From contig CBDCMP010000007.1 in assembly GCA_965218985.1 (NCBI GenBank), forward strand, positions 620,001-684,000: a stretch of 64,000 nucleotides of DNA. Reading direction: 5' to 3'. The stretch comes from Pseudopedobacter sp965218985 (lineage in GTDB: Bacteria > Bacteroidota > Bacteroidia > Sphingobacteriales > Sphingobacteriaceae). The position numbers and the translations under genes are program-made. Under the pieces are notes generated by a model. It was not told the origin of the DNA. It saw only the letters and a program-made list of their open reading frames with translations, and did no database searches. Of this stretch, positions 1 to 9,268 are shown one piece after another (within the stretch, counting starts at the first letter, position 1; each line of letters starts with the position of its first letter).

Positions 1-209
1 AATTAAAACTTAAACCAGATACTGTGTTATTGGGAAAAGACATTGATGCGGAAGACCCGAAAACTTTTAAAAAATTGTTTGGAATAGGAGAAAATGGGGC
101 AATATTAATCCGTCCAGATGGGTATATAGCATGGAAAGCTACAACAGTACCGCAAGATGCGGAACAAGTTTTAGAGAACGTGGTTAGAAAAGTATCGTTT
201 TCAAAATAG
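1..209 (+). CDS. C-terminal end of a FAD-dependent aromatic monooxygenase (partial)
   Basis: The reading frame is open from the first bases of the window (frame beginning at base 3) to a stop ending at 209, so the gene starts outside the window. The visible ~68 residues end in a segment with the pattern GAILIRPDGYIAW, typical of the thioredoxin-like C-terminal domain of PheA/PHOX-type flavin monooxygenases, where it is followed by a short helix as here. These enzymes hydroxylate aromatic compounds with NAD(P)H and FAD. The catalytic and FAD-binding parts are not visible, so substrate cannot be inferred. It is on the same strand as the oxidoreductase genes that follow but 100 bp upstream of them. 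Confidence 0.6.
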   Translation, partial: LKLKPDTVLLGKDIDAEDPKTFKKLFGIGENGAILIRPDGYIAWKATTVPQDAEQVLENVVRKVSFSK

Positions 210-311
210 CTTTTCCAATTTCGCCATTTCGACTAAGCAATCCCTTAAATGGGCTAAATCTCATCATCAATAAGTTCAGACCTTTGTTATACAGATTTAA
301 AACTATAAAAG

Positions 312-1313
312 ATGAAAACAAGGAAATTAAAAGACTTAGAAGTATCGGCAATTGGCTACGGTTGCATGGGGCTTAGTATGGGCTACGGCGCAACACCGGA
401 TAAAAGCGAAGCCCTAAATTTAATTAACCACGCATACCAAAAAGGTTGTACTTTTTTTGATACCGCCGAAATTTATGCCAACGGAGATAACGAAAAACTT
501 ATTGGAGAAGCCCTGTATAGCGTGAGGGAAAAGGTGGTTTTGGCTACCAAGTTTATGCTCCAAAAAAATGAGGATGACAATTCTAAAGAGCGGTTATTGC
601 TAACCCTTAGGGAGAAATTGGAAAAATCCTTACAAAATCTCCAGACAGACTATATTGATTTGTATTATCAACACCGGGTAAACAAGGATATTCCGGTTGA
701 AGATGTGGCGTGGTGCATGGGAGAATTTATCCGTGAAGGAAAAATAAAAGGATGGGGGCAATCTAATGCAACTGTGGAGGAAATAAGGAGGGCACACGCT
801 GTAACCCCTTTAACTGCCATTCAAAGCGAATATTCCATCATGTCCAGGCAATACGAGGAAGATGTAATTCCCACCTGTAAGGAACTGGGAATTGGTTTTG
901 TGGCCTATTCGCCCTTGGCAAGCGGTTTTTTAACCGGTAAAGTGGACGCAAATACAGATTATGTTGGTTTTGATGCGAGAAGAGTGATTCCCCGGTTTAA
1001 AAAAGAAAACAGGTTTGCCAACCAACCTCTGCTAAATTTATTACATCACTTTGCAGATGAAAAAAATGCCACTCCGGCGCAGGTGTCTTTAGCATGGATG
1101 TTGCACAAAAATGATTTTATAGTCCCAATTCCGGGTTCGCGTAAACCCAACAGGATTGATGAAAATCTTGGAGCCGCAGCCGTAGAATTGAACGATGAAG
1201 AATTTGCCCAACTTGAAGAAGAAGTTTCAAAAATCCAGATTCATGGCGAAGCAACTTCGGATGAAGATATGGCAAAACTGCGCAATATTTTGGCCGAAGA
1301 AGCAAAACGCTGA
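312..1313 (+). CDS. Aldo/keto reductase
   Basis: A 333-residue cytosolic NADPH-dependent oxidoreductase of the aldo/keto reductase superfamily, TIM-barrel fold. The catalytic tetrad is visible: Asp50 and Tyr55 (FFDTAEIY), Lys80 (VVLATK) and His121 (YYQHRVN). The C-terminal GSRKPNRIDEN segment is the usual cofactor-phosphate binding loop. It most resembles the bacterial aldo/keto reductases that act on small aldehydes or ketones; the natural substrate is unknown. The length is normal for the family. The AraC-type regulator begins 35 bp downstream on the same strand and is the obvious candidate controller. Confidence 0.93.
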   Translation: MKTRKLKDLEVSAIGYGCMGLSMGYGATPDKSEALNLINHAYQKGCTFFDTAEIYANGDNEKLIGEALYSVREKVVLATKFMLQKNEDDNSKERLLLTLREKLEKSLQNLQTDYIDLYYQHRVNKDIPVEDVAWCMGEFIREGKIKGWGQSNATVEEIRRAHAVTPLTAIQSEYSIMSRQYEEDVIPTCKELGIGFVAYSPLASGFLTGKVDANTDYVGFDARRVIPRFKKENRFANQPLLNLLHHFADEKNATPAQVSLAWMLHKNDFIVPIPGSRKPNRIDENLGAAAVELNDEEFAQLEEEVSKIQIHGEATSDEDMAKLRNILAEEAKR

Positions 1314-1348
1314 TAGAGATGGCAGCATAAAAATTTTATTTTGGAGCA

Positions 1349-2263
1349 ATGAAAAAAGAAGATAAATATCCCCTCAGATTCAATTCTATAACCGAGTTTC
1401 ATCAGGTGTTTGGCCTGCCAAAGCCCCTGCACCCAATGCTAAGTTTTATAGACAATACAGGTTTTAAAGCTGAATTGAGCCATTTACCCGATTCGTTTAT
1501 CCTGGATTTGTACAAAATCTCTTATAAAACCAGTCTTTGCGGGCAGGTAAAATACGGACAAAACCATTACGACTTTGGCGAAGGCGGTTTAATTTTTACC
1601 GCACCTAACCAAGTTTTCGGTACGCCAAATGATACCCTGTATTCCGGCTGCACCTTGCTTATCCATCCCGATTTTTTTGCATCGTACCCTTTGGCGAAAA
1701 ACATCCATCATTTTGGCTTTTTTTCTTATTCTGCAAATGAAGCCCTGCATCTGTCCGAAAAGGAGAAAAACACCATTTTTTCTGTTTTTGAAAATATTGA
1801 TGATGAGCTGAAAAACAACATTGATGATTTTAGTCAGGATGTGATGATTGCTCAGGTAGAGTTATTACTGAACTACTGCAACCGTTTTTACAGGCGACAA
1901 TTTATTACCAGAAAAGTGGTAAATAATGATTTGTTGCTGCGCTTAGAAGAAATTTTAAATACTTATTTTGATGATGGGAAACCGGCAAATCAGGGTTTAC
2001 CTTCCGTTCAATATATTTCAGGGCAATTAAACATTTCGCCGGGTTATTTAAGCGATATGCTGCGTTCGCTCACGGGGAAAAATACCCAACAGCACATCCA
2101 TCATAAACTTATAGAAAAAGCGAAGGAGAAATTATCATCAACCAATTTATCAATAAGTGAGATTGCTTATGAGTTGGGTTACGAACATTTGCCATCCTTC
2201 AGCAAGCTGTTCAAAACAAAAACAAACCTTTCTCCATTAGAATTTAGAAAATCATTTAATTGA
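1349..2263 (+). CDS. AraC family transcriptional regulator
   Basis: 304 residues. The last ~100 residues carry two helix-turn-helix units of the AraC/XylS type (LNISPGYLSDMLRSLTGKN, then ISEIAYELGYEHLPSFSKLFK), the arrangement that binds tandem half sites in DNA. The N-terminal ~190 residues look like a cupin-type effector domain (KYGQNHYDFGEGGLIFTAPN). Regulators of this form are common next to oxidoreductase genes in Bacteroidota. It follows the aldo/keto reductase at 35 bp and precedes two short-chain dehydrogenases, so a role in controlling these oxidoreductases is likely. The inducer is unknown. Confidence 0.92.
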   Translation: MKKEDKYPLRFNSITEFHQVFGLPKPLHPMLSFIDNTGFKAELSHLPDSFILDLYKISYKTSLCGQVKYGQNHYDFGEGGLIFTAPNQVFGTPNDTLYSGCTLLIHPDFFASYPLAKNIHHFGFFSYSANEALHLSEKEKNTIFSVFENIDDELKNNIDDFSQDVMIAQVELLLNYCNRFYRRQFITRKVVNNDLLLRLEEILNTYFDDGKPANQGLPSVQYISGQLNISPGYLSDMLRSLTGKNTQQHIHHKLIEKAKEKLSSTNLSISEIAYELGYEHLPSFSKLFKTKTNLSPLEFRKSFN

Positions 2264-2385
2264 GTAACAAAAATAAATTTTATGCTAAACAAATCTTTAA
2301 ACACTGAAAATTGAACAGTTGAAAACAAATTGCCTCAGTTTTAGGGAGAATATTTTTTTATTTAACTACCTTAAATTCATTTATT

Positions 2386-3204
2386 ATGAAAAAGAAAAAA
2401 GTTTGGTTTATTACAGGAACATCAAAGGGTTTTGGTAGGATTTGGGCAGAAGCTGCTTTAAAACGTGGGGATAAAGTAGCGGGTACAGCTCGTAAACTTG
2501 ACACTTTAAAATCACTGGTTGATGATTTCGGTGAGAATTTTTTGCCAATTAAGTTGGATGTAACAGACAAGGATGCAGATTTTGCGGCAATTAAACAGGC
2601 ACATGAAAAATTTGGAAGGTTAGATATTGTAATCAACAATGCTGGTTATGGTCATTTCGGTATGATTGAAGAATTGAGCGAACAGGATATTCGTAATCAA
2701 TTGGAGACAAATTTAATGGGTGCTTTATGGATTACTCAGGCCGCTTTGCCAATTATGCGTAAACAAAAAAGCGGGCATATATTACAGACTTCAAGTATTG
2801 GTGGATTAATGACATTTCCAAATGTAGGCCTGTATCATGCTTCAAAATTTGCGCTTGAAGGTTTTAGCGAGGCACTTGCACAGGAAGTGGCGGATTTTGG
2901 AATCCATGTGACCTTGATAGAGCCTGGAGGCTATGATACTGACTTTCTCGGCAGTTCCTCAGCACAGAGTAAAAAGATTGATGCTTATGATATCATTAGA
3001 GACAAACCCAGATCTACTTCAGCAAATAGGGGCAATCCCGAAGCAACTGGCGATGCGATTTTAAAAATAGTCGATGCTGAAAATCCACCATTACGAATTT
3101 TTCTTGGCAAAATGCCGATGCAATTACTCAAAGAAAAGTACGAACAAAAAATTGAGGATTGGCAAAAATGGAATGATGTTTCTGAATCAGCGCAGGGTAA
3201 CTAA
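2386..3204 (+). CDS. Short-chain dehydrogenase/reductase
   Basis: 272 residues of a classical short-chain dehydrogenase with a Rossmann fold. The cofactor motif TGxxxGxG is at residues 10-17 (TGTSKGFG), NNAG follows strand 4, and the catalytic Tyr150 and Lys154 are in YHASK, preceded by the active-site serine segment QTSS. It resembles oxidoreductases annotated as SDR family NAD(P)-dependent proteins in Pedobacter and Chryseobacterium. The substrate cannot be read from sequence. It stands alone, 122 bp after the AraC gene and about 180 bp before a second dehydrogenase. Confidence 0.93.
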   Translation: MKKKKVWFITGTSKGFGRIWAEAALKRGDKVAGTARKLDTLKSLVDDFGENFLPIKLDVTDKDADFAAIKQAHEKFGRLDIVINNAGYGHFGMIEELSEQDIRNQLETNLMGALWITQAALPIMRKQKSGHILQTSSIGGLMTFPNVGLYHASKFALEGFSEALAQEVADFGIHVTLIEPGGYDTDFLGSSSAQSKKIDAYDIIRDKPRSTSANRGNPEATGDAILKIVDAENPPLRIFLGKMPMQLLKEKYEQKIEDWQKWNDVSESAQGN

Positions 3205-3383
3205 AATAGTGACCGCACGAGATGTATACTGAATTAGACAAATGAAATGAATGATTTAGCAATAAAATTCTCAGAACTGAATTCTATAATATGAAAGCTG
3301 AATTGTTTTTTTGTTAATATGATCGGAAAAAATCCCAAACATACTGGGGAAATATTTATAGTAGTTATTTTAAATAGAAGAAA

Positions 3384-4121
3384 ATGAACATGGTATTTAT
3401 AACAGGGGCAAACAAAGGCATAGGTTTAGAGACTGCCCATCAATTATTGAAGAATGGACACTATGTATTTTTAGGAGCCCGTAATGTGAAAAATGGTAAA
3501 GAGGCAATTATGGCGTTAAAGAAAAAAGGTCTCACAAACGTTGAACTCATTACAATAGATGTCAATAATGACAAATCTGTGAAAGAAGCTAGGGAAGCAA
3601 TAGGTAAAAAGACAGATATGCTAGATGTTTTAGTAAATAACGCAGGTATTTTAGGTGAGATACCTCAAACAGCAACAGGCACCTCTATTGAAAACTTTAA
3701 AAATGTATTTGAAACTAATCTTTTTGGAGTGATCAGAACAACACAGGTTTTTATCGACCTTTTAAAAAACGCCCCTAACCCTCGAATTGTCAATGTAACC
3801 TCAAGTTTAGGTTCGCTTTCCCTTCATACCAATCCTGATTGGGTTAGCTATAACCAAAAAATCCCAGCCTACCTTTGCTCTAAAGCAGCACTAAATATGT
3901 ACACCATAAATTTAGCCTACGAATTAAATGATCCTAAATTTAAAGTAAACGCGGTAGATCCGGGATATACTGATACAGATTTCACTGACCATAAGGGCCC
4001 GGGAAATGTTGAGGATGCGGGCAAGCGTATTGCGAAATACGCAATGATAGGAGACGATGGCCCAACTGGTGCTTTCATAAGTGAGATAACAAATCCAGAA
4101 ACAGGAGAGATTCCTTGGTAA
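3384..4121 (+). CDS. Short-chain dehydrogenase/reductase (carbonyl reductase-like)
   Basis: 245 residues. The cofactor motif TGANKGIG is at residues 7-14, NNAGILG follows, and the catalytic pair is Tyr163 and Lys167 (YLCSK). The insertion before the active site (SLGSLSLHTNPDW) and the C-terminal DPGYTDTDFT segment are typical of the carbonyl-reductase-like SDRs that reduce quinones or aldehydes with NADPH. It is not closely similar to the preceding SDR, so this is not a tandem duplicate. Function beyond oxidoreductase is unknown. Confidence 0.92.
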   Translation: MNMVFITGANKGIGLETAHQLLKNGHYVFLGARNVKNGKEAIMALKKKGLTNVELITIDVNNDKSVKEAREAIGKKTDMLDVLVNNAGILGEIPQTATGTSIENFKNVFETNLFGVIRTTQVFIDLLKNAPNPRIVNVTSSLGSLSLHTNPDWVSYNQKIPAYLCSKAALNMYTINLAYELNDPKFKVNAVDPGYTDTDFTDHKGPGNVEDAGKRIAKYAMIGDDGPTGAFISEITNPETGEIPW

Positions 4122-4516
4122 GAAAACATTTCATTAATGGAATTATAACAAATTGATAAGATCAACCGAAGTATCGATTATTTCAAATGGGAGGCAATAG
4201 AAGAGAGCCTCGTGTTTTAAATAGATAAGTAAATTTGTTTTTATAAACTTGGGAAGAAAAAGTCACTAGTCCATCATAGTAAGACTTGCGCAAGTGTGGA
4301 AAACTATAGCTTAATAAAAACAAATATTGACCTTATACAGCAAATTGACGTTTAATATGTACAGTAGCATCAATAAAAAGTGAGCATATATTAAAGTCGG
4401 CATCAAGCTGAAAAAAAATCGGAACTGAATTAATATTTCTTGACATAGGACAAGCTCGAACCGAAATTTTGAAATTAAATTAGGCATAATTTAAAACCAA
4501 AAAAAAAAGAAAATTT
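4122..4516. other. Gene-free spacer
   Basis: Both strands were read. There are many stops in all frames and no recognisable domain, tRNA or strong hairpin. It may contain the promoter of the frameshifted SnoaL-like gene that begins at 4517, but no clear promoter boxes could be assigned. Confidence 0.5.
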
Positions 4517-4756
4517 ATGAATCCCGAAGAAAAAGAAATCAAAGAAATTATAGCGGAAAGAATAGCTTCGATTAAAAACAGAGATTTATCAAAGGCTATT
4601 TTTTTTTGCCGATGATGTTGTTTCATTTGACGTTTTAGAACCAATTCAGAACATTGGAATTGAAACCGTTAAATCAAGGCTCAAGCAATGGTTATCAAAC
4701 ATGTCAAAAATTAATGACTTTGAGATTACGCGTGAAAACTTCACATACAGTCATTA
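4517..4756 (+). pseudogene. SnoaL-like / DUF4440-type small protein, frameshifted
   Basis: The ATG at 4517 opens a frame reading MNPEEKEIKEIIAERIASI, which stops after about 32 codons just beyond a run of nine T (4599-4607). If one T is removed the frame continues FFADDVVSFDVLEP and runs to a stop at 4754-4756. That corrected peptide has the pattern of the NTF2-like SnoaL/ketosteroid-isomerase fold proteins. The C-terminal third expected for the family (about 120-140 residues) is absent in frame; about 55 bases of related-looking sequence follow. The gene is either a decayed remnant or the T run is miscalled. Confidence 0.55.
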
Positions 4757-4811
4757 ACCGGACAACTTCGGTCTAATTACAGGAGCTATTTCAATTGCTG
4801 GAATAAATTAA

Positions 4812-5065
4812 GTAACTTTAAATTAGTATTTGCAAAGAGTAAAACAGTTGAAAAAGTACGTGGTGCGTAATTCGGTGCGTCACAATATTGTCTGCTCATA
4901 AAGTATTGAAAAACTGAAACTTAGAGAGGAATGATTATTCCCCTACGGGCTACTTAAAACCATGATGAATAACCCCGAAGCAGAGCTATCGGGGTATCAA
5001 AACGGAATTTATTTTCATTCGATGCAGAGCATCGGGGAATTAAACCCAGCATTGATTAAAAAACA
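4812..5065. repeat. Spacer with paired hairpins sharing a GCAGAGC core
   Basis: No coding frame was found. Two hairpins lie 25 bp apart: CCCCGA (4973-4978) pairs with TCGGGG (4989-4994), and CGATGC (5020-5025) pairs with GCATCG (5029-5034). Both enclose or contain GCAGAGC, and GGTGCGT occurs twice about 14 bp apart near 4860-4880. The arrangement resembles a small dispersed palindromic (REP-like) unit, but only one copy was noticed in this window. Confidence 0.35.
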
Positions 5066-5107
5066 CTAAAAGGCTGCAAATCAAATTATTGCAGCCTTTT
5101 TTGTTTT
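5066..5107 (+). terminator. Rho-independent terminator
   Basis: AAAAGGCTGCAA and TTGCAGCCTTTT form an uninterrupted 12-bp stem with an 8-9 base loop, followed by TTGTTTT. It is a good intrinsic terminator reading rightwards. It separates the + strand oxidoreductase region from the IS element. Confidence 0.75.
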
Positions 5108-5179
5108 AGTGGAATTGCCAAAATATTCATTTTTTTACCTAATTTTGGTGAGCATCTGGTAAGTACTTGGCAACTCAAT

Positions 5180-5718
5180 TAAACTACCCTCGGCTAAAAG
5201 CCGAAGGATTTGATTACGGGCTTAAAGCCCTCCAAAGTCACGAACCTGCAACTGTGAAATCTCCACCCTCATTTTCAATCTCTTGGTTTTTGATATATTC
5301 CATGATGACTTCATCAGTGATATTGCCCGATGTGGCCACGAAATATCCTCTTGCCCACATATGGCGACCCCAATACTGCTTAGAAACCAACTTGTTCTCT
5401 TGCATTATCTTATACGAGCTCTTCCCTTTTAGATGTCGAACCAATTTACTTATCGATAACTGGGGTGGTACTGACAAAAACATGTGCACATGATCTTTTG
5501 ATATATGACCTTTGATGATCTCTACATCATGTTCTTTACATATCTGACGTAAAAGCTCTCGTAAACGTTCCCCTAACAATCCTTGTAAAATCGGCTTTCT
5601 GTGTTTTGTTATCCAAACTATATGATACTTACAGTCATACAAACTGTGGGATGTATTGCCATAATTCTGCATCCACCAAAAATACTAAAGTCTTCGCCTA
5701 AAGGCGAGGGTTTTTCTC
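5180..5718 (-). mobile_element. IS200/IS605-type insertion sequence (tnpA only)
   Basis: The element consists of a single Y1 transposase gene flanked by subterminal hairpins instead of inverted terminal repeats, as expected for this family. On the left are CTCGGCT/AAGCCGAG-type (5189-5206) and GGGCTT/AAGCCC (5218-5230) hairpins, and on the right TCGCCT/AGGCGA (5694-5707). Exact ends cannot be fixed without the empty site. There is no tnpB. It lies exactly where a GH43 gene loses homology, and no 3' part of that gene is found on the other side, so the insertion was accompanied or followed by a deletion. Confidence 0.85.
5238..5672 (-). CDS. tnpA: IS200/IS605 family transposase TnpA
   Basis: 144 residues, full length for a Y1 HUH transposase. 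The metal-binding HUH motif is H61-V-H63 (KDHVHMF) and the catalytic tyrosine is Tyr126 (EYIKNQ). The N-terminal YHIVWITKHRKPIL segment and the central WGRHMWARGYFVATSGN segment are family signatures. It carries out single-strand cut-and-paste transposition using the end hairpins. The frame is intact, so the element could still be active. Confidence 0.95.
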   Translation of the reverse strand: MQNYGNTSHSLYDCKYHIVWITKHRKPILQGLLGERLRELLRQICKEHDVEIIKGHISKDHVHMFLSVPPQLSISKLVRHLKGKSSYKIMQENKLVSKQYWGRHMWARGYFVATSGNITDEVIMEYIKNQEIENEGGDFTVAGS

Positions 5719-6198
5719 CCAGTAAGAGACAATAAAAACACAGGGGTCAATCTGTTCCAATCCACCAACATCTAACGGTTTCCCATTGACAAAAGGCCCA
5801 ATTGGCGAAGTTGACGTTGCTACTCCTTCCCGGTGTTTTGGATCAGGCTGGCAGTAGTACATGTAATAAACTCCATTTTTATAGGCAACATCGGGTGCAA
5901 ACAATTTGGTATCATTATAAGGAACTTGATCGTTTGCGCCTGTACTTGCAAAAACATTTTTAATGATGGTCCACGTTTTTAAATCGGTGGTCGAAAGTAC
6001 ATCGTGATGGTCTGAACAATAGTTTATTGGGTTATCATCGGTAGATCCATAAACATAAAGCTTCCCATCTTTCCAAACATGTGCCGAAGGATCTGAATTA
6101 AAAAATCCAGCCGGAACAATCGGGTTTTGAGCTTTTGAAATCCTAACGCTTATCATAAGTACTATGATTAAACCGTATTTTAAATTCTTCCTCATCAT
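5698..6198 (-). pseudogene. GH43 glycosidase, 3' truncated by IS insertion
   Basis: The frame begins with a signal peptide and continues with the first blades of a five-bladed GH43 propeller: NSDPSAHVWKDGKLYVYGS contains the catalytic-base Asp region and KLFAPDVAYKNGVYYMYY is the second blade. Homology ends at LEQIDPCVFI, just where the family has its central DDDG segment; the last residues (SYWEKNPRL) are encoded by the IS end. About half of the catalytic domain, including the acid residue, is missing, so it cannot be active. The start at 6198 avoids most of the overlap with the upstream GH2 gene. Intact members act as arabinofuranosidases or xylosidases. Confidence 0.85.
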
Positions 6199-6199
6199 C

Positions 6200-9100
6200 T
6201 TATTCAACAATTAATTCATCGATGTTTGGCCCGCTTTCGCCTTTGGTTCTCAACTCTATATAGTTTGCCCCAGGATTAAACCAAACTTTTGCAGATACCG
6301 CTTTCCAGTCGGCATTCCATGTTCCTGTATTATCAAAATCAAGGGTAGCAACCACCTTATCATTTACCAATAAAACCATTGGGCGTTTACTGTTTTTATC
6401 ATCGCTGGCATATTTAAATACCAAATCAAAACTTCCCTCCGAGCCATCGTTTTCTTGGTACCATTTAACAGCACCTTCTTTATTGTTGAAGGAGATAAAC
6501 CCTTCGCCCTTGAATCTTCTGCCATCAGCAGATTTGGTAGCGCCTACAAGTGTTGCGTCTTCTGCCTGAAAAGCAATGCCACGGTTTTTCCACGGGTCTT
6601 TGGTATTTTCATCACCCCAAAACAAGCCTTCCTTTTCACCAAACTTTTCGCTCATGTTTAAAATGATTTTTCCGTTTTGCTTCACAGTGGCTTTTACGGT
6701 TGTTCCATCGGTAATTTCAAAAGCTTTTTGATACCGTTTCCCTTTGCTTTCGGGGTCTTCGCCGTTTGTGGTATAATAGATCTCGAGTTTACTATTTTGC
6801 GCCTTTGCTCCCAATTTCAAATCTTCGGCATAGATAGAAATCAGCTTTGAAGCGTACAGTTTTTTATCGCCAACAATAGAAGCTAAAACAGCACTTTCGG
6901 TTTCTGCATTCCCTTTTGCCTGCACTAAAGCCATGGTTTTGCCCATAAACATTTTGCGGTAATTGGCGGTAACCTGATTGGTAGAATCAACCGGGGCACC
7001 GTTTTCTAAAGAAACCAACCTTAACGAAGGCGAAAAATGGTAGTAAACCTTATTTTCTGCATACGGGTACAGCTCGTTTTTATCATTGACGCCATCACTG
7101 GTCATCATCCAGTATTTATTAACGTCCTCTTCGGCAGGTAAAACCTTGATGCTGTTTCTTAATTTGGTTGGGTATTTTACTGTTTCTATTTCTTCTTTTG
7201 CAACCTGTTTTCCGTTTTTATAGCCAATTGCAGTCAGTTTCCCTTCCTCGTAAGGCACCATCCATTCGCACTGCATATCTGCTGCTTTTGTACCGGGTTT
7301 GTCTTTGCCTAAAGATTTTCCGTTTAAAAAAAGCTCGACTTCATCCACATTAGCATATACCCAAACCGGAATTTTTGTTCCCTTGTTCATCCGTGGATGA
7401 CTCCAATGCGGCAGGATATGCACCATTGGTTTTTTTGTCCATTGGCTTTGGTAGAAATAGAACAAATCTTTTTCGAAACCAGCCACATCAATAGCTCCGC
7501 CCATGAATAATCTGAAAGGCAATCCACCATGCGCCAAGCCTGCTTCGCCATAATAATCAAAACCTGTCCACCTAAAATTGCCCGCATACCAAGGTAAATC
7601 CCTTACCAATTCCCAGTTTTTCCGGGCAGAAATCCTCACGGTAGCATTATCATAAGAAGAATTTAAATGATTCTTTTTGCTGTTCCATTGATCTGGGGAT
7701 GCCCACTCGTAAAAGAAAATCTCCTTCTCGGTTAAATCAGGCAAAGGATAGGTATTTTTTAAGATGCCATCCCGCCACCAGGTTTGTGTGCGGTAATAGC
7801 CACGGGTTTGCCAGGTATGAGGTGCTTCGGTTGATAAAAAAGGCTTTTTAAAATTGGCCGATTTAATAAAAGCTTCCGTTTCTGAACCTCCGTTTACACC
7901 AATCACATCCATGTCATCGCTATTGCTGCCCCCAGAAGTTACCAATCTGGTAGGATCTAATTGGTGTGCATAAGCCACCAACTGAGGCGCAATCGGATCT
8001 TCGGTTTCGTTGCCCAAACTGTGCAAAATGATACTCGGATGGTTTTTATCTTTATTGATCCATTCTTCCATATCACGTTTCCACCACTCGGCGAAAGCTT
8101 GTTTGCCATAATCTTCTGCCGCTTTTTTATGCCAACCGTCAAAAATTTCATCCACCACCATAATTCCCATCTCATCACATAAATCAAAAAACATTTTTGG
8201 ACGAGGGTTATGAGCTGTCCTGATGGCATTGATGCCCATTGCTTTGAGCTTTTGCAATTTCCAACGCAATAATGGTTTTGTCCATGCGCCACCTACTGGC
8301 CCACCGTGATAATGCTCGCAAACGCCTTTAATTTTTATGTTTTTCCCGTTTAACCAGAAACCAGTTTCGGTTTTCCATTCTACCTTTCTGATCCCGAAAG
8401 TGCTTTTTACCCCGTCAATTACCGTTTTATTTTTAATGAGTTGGGTTTGTAAAGTATAAATATTAGGATGTTCTGTATCCCATAATTTTGGTTGCTTAAC
8501 ATCCAAACTAATTTCAATTTGACCACTTTTTAATTTTTGAGTTTGTTGAGCGATAACTTTCCCATCGGGCGAAATGATATTTGTTTGTAAACTCAGTGTT
8601 TTTATATCGCTTACATTATCCAACAAAATTTTCGCTTTTACATTTGCTAAATCACTGCTGATTTTAGGCGTGGTAATGGTAACACCTAAGGGTGAAATAT
8701 GGGTTTTGTTGACGATCACCATTTTTACCGGAGCGTAAATTCCGCATGGGTGATACCATCTTGCCGAAGGTTCTTTTTCGTTATCTACCCTGATAAAAAT
8801 GGTGTTTTCTCCTGCTTTCAAAAACTTAGCAACCTCATACCTAAAACTGATGTAGCCGTAAGGTCTTTTGCCCAAATAATTACCGTTTACCCAAATTTCA
8901 CTGTTCATGTAAACGCCCTCGAAATCTATATAAACAGCTTTGTTGAGCCAATCTTTTTTGATGCTAAAATCTTTCTTGTACCAACCTATACCACTGTTAT
9001 GGTAGCCTCCTCCTTGTCCCTGAACCCCGTTTTTGGTAATCCCTTCTTCAAAAGACCAATCATGTGGCACATAAACTTTTTTCCAGTTGTTAGACTGATT

Positions 9101-9226
9101 CAGGGTTGCTAAATCTTTAGCCGGATTTTTTTGAAATTGCCAATCGTTGAAACTAGTAGTTAGTCGCTGTGCATTAGCGATAAATGCAATAAGCAAAAGG
9201 AAAACAGAAAATTTAATTTTTAACAT
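6200..9226 (-). CDS. GH2 glycoside hydrolase (beta-galactosidase/glucuronidase type) with C-terminal CBM
   Basis: About 1008 residues with a signal peptide from the chosen start at 9226 (MLKIKFSVFLLLIAFIANAQ); longer starts up to 9268 abut the previous stop. Domains in order: sugar-binding jelly roll (GVYMNSEIWVNGNYLGKRPYGY), immunoglobulin-like domain, TIM barrel with the acid/base motif SLGNE (residue about 405) and FLSTEAP as likely nucleophile strand, further beta domains, and a C-terminal CBM6/35- or malectin-like module (about the last 130 residues). Probably periplasmic or outer-membrane. In an ulvan locus a GH2 could release a uronic acid or xylose/galactose residue; the exact sugar cannot be read from sequence. 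It directly follows the rhamnose mutarotase gene. Confidence 0.92.
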   Translation of the reverse strand: MLKIKFSVFLLLIAFIANAQRLTTSFNDWQFQKNPAKDLATLNQSNNWKKVYVPHDWSFEEGITKNGVQGQGGGYHNSGIGWYKKDFSIKKDWLNKAVYIDFEGVYMNSEIWVNGNYLGKRPYGYISFRYEVAKFLKAGENTIFIRVDNEKEPSARWYHPCGIYAPVKMVIVNKTHISPLGVTITTPKISSDLANVKAKILLDNVSDIKTLSLQTNIISPDGKVIAQQTQKLKSGQIEISLDVKQPKLWDTEHPNIYTLQTQLIKNKTVIDGVKSTFGIRKVEWKTETGFWLNGKNIKIKGVCEHYHGGPVGGAWTKPLLRWKLQKLKAMGINAIRTAHNPRPKMFFDLCDEMGIMVVDEIFDGWHKKAAEDYGKQAFAEWWKRDMEEWINKDKNHPSIILHSLGNETEDPIAPQLVAYAHQLDPTRLVTSGGSNSDDMDVIGVNGGSETEAFIKSANFKKPFLSTEAPHTWQTRGYYRTQTWWRDGILKNTYPLPDLTEKEIFFYEWASPDQWNSKKNHLNSSYDNATVRISARKNWELVRDLPWYAGNFRWTGFDYYGEAGLAHGGLPFRLFMGGAIDVAGFEKDLFYFYQSQWTKKPMVHILPHWSHPRMNKGTKIPVWVYANVDEVELFLNGKSLGKDKPGTKAADMQCEWMVPYEEGKLTAIGYKNGKQVAKEEIETVKYPTKLRNSIKVLPAEEDVNKYWMMTSDGVNDKNELYPYAENKVYYHFSPSLRLVSLENGAPVDSTNQVTANYRKMFMGKTMALVQAKGNAETESAVLASIVGDKKLYASKLISIYAEDLKLGAKAQNSKLEIYYTTNGEDPESKGKRYQKAFEITDGTTVKATVKQNGKIILNMSEKFGEKEGLFWGDENTKDPWKNRGIAFQAEDATLVGATKSADGRRFKGEGFISFNNKEGAVKWYQENDGSEGSFDLVFKYASDDKNSKRPMVLLVNDKVVATLDFDNTGTWNADWKAVSAKVWFNPGANYIELRTKGESGPNIDELIVE

Positions 9227-9268
9227 TTTAAAATACATTTTTGGATGGTTAATTATTCTAAAAAACAT

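Noticed and set aside
4850..4885. Double GGTGCGT motif as an attachment site
   Set aside because: There is no integrase nearby and no matching copy was noticed at the other end of any element in the window.
5167..5493. 108-codon + strand frame over the IS element
   Set aside because: It is antisense to the clear IS200 transposase with intact HUH and Tyr motifs and has no protein family pattern.
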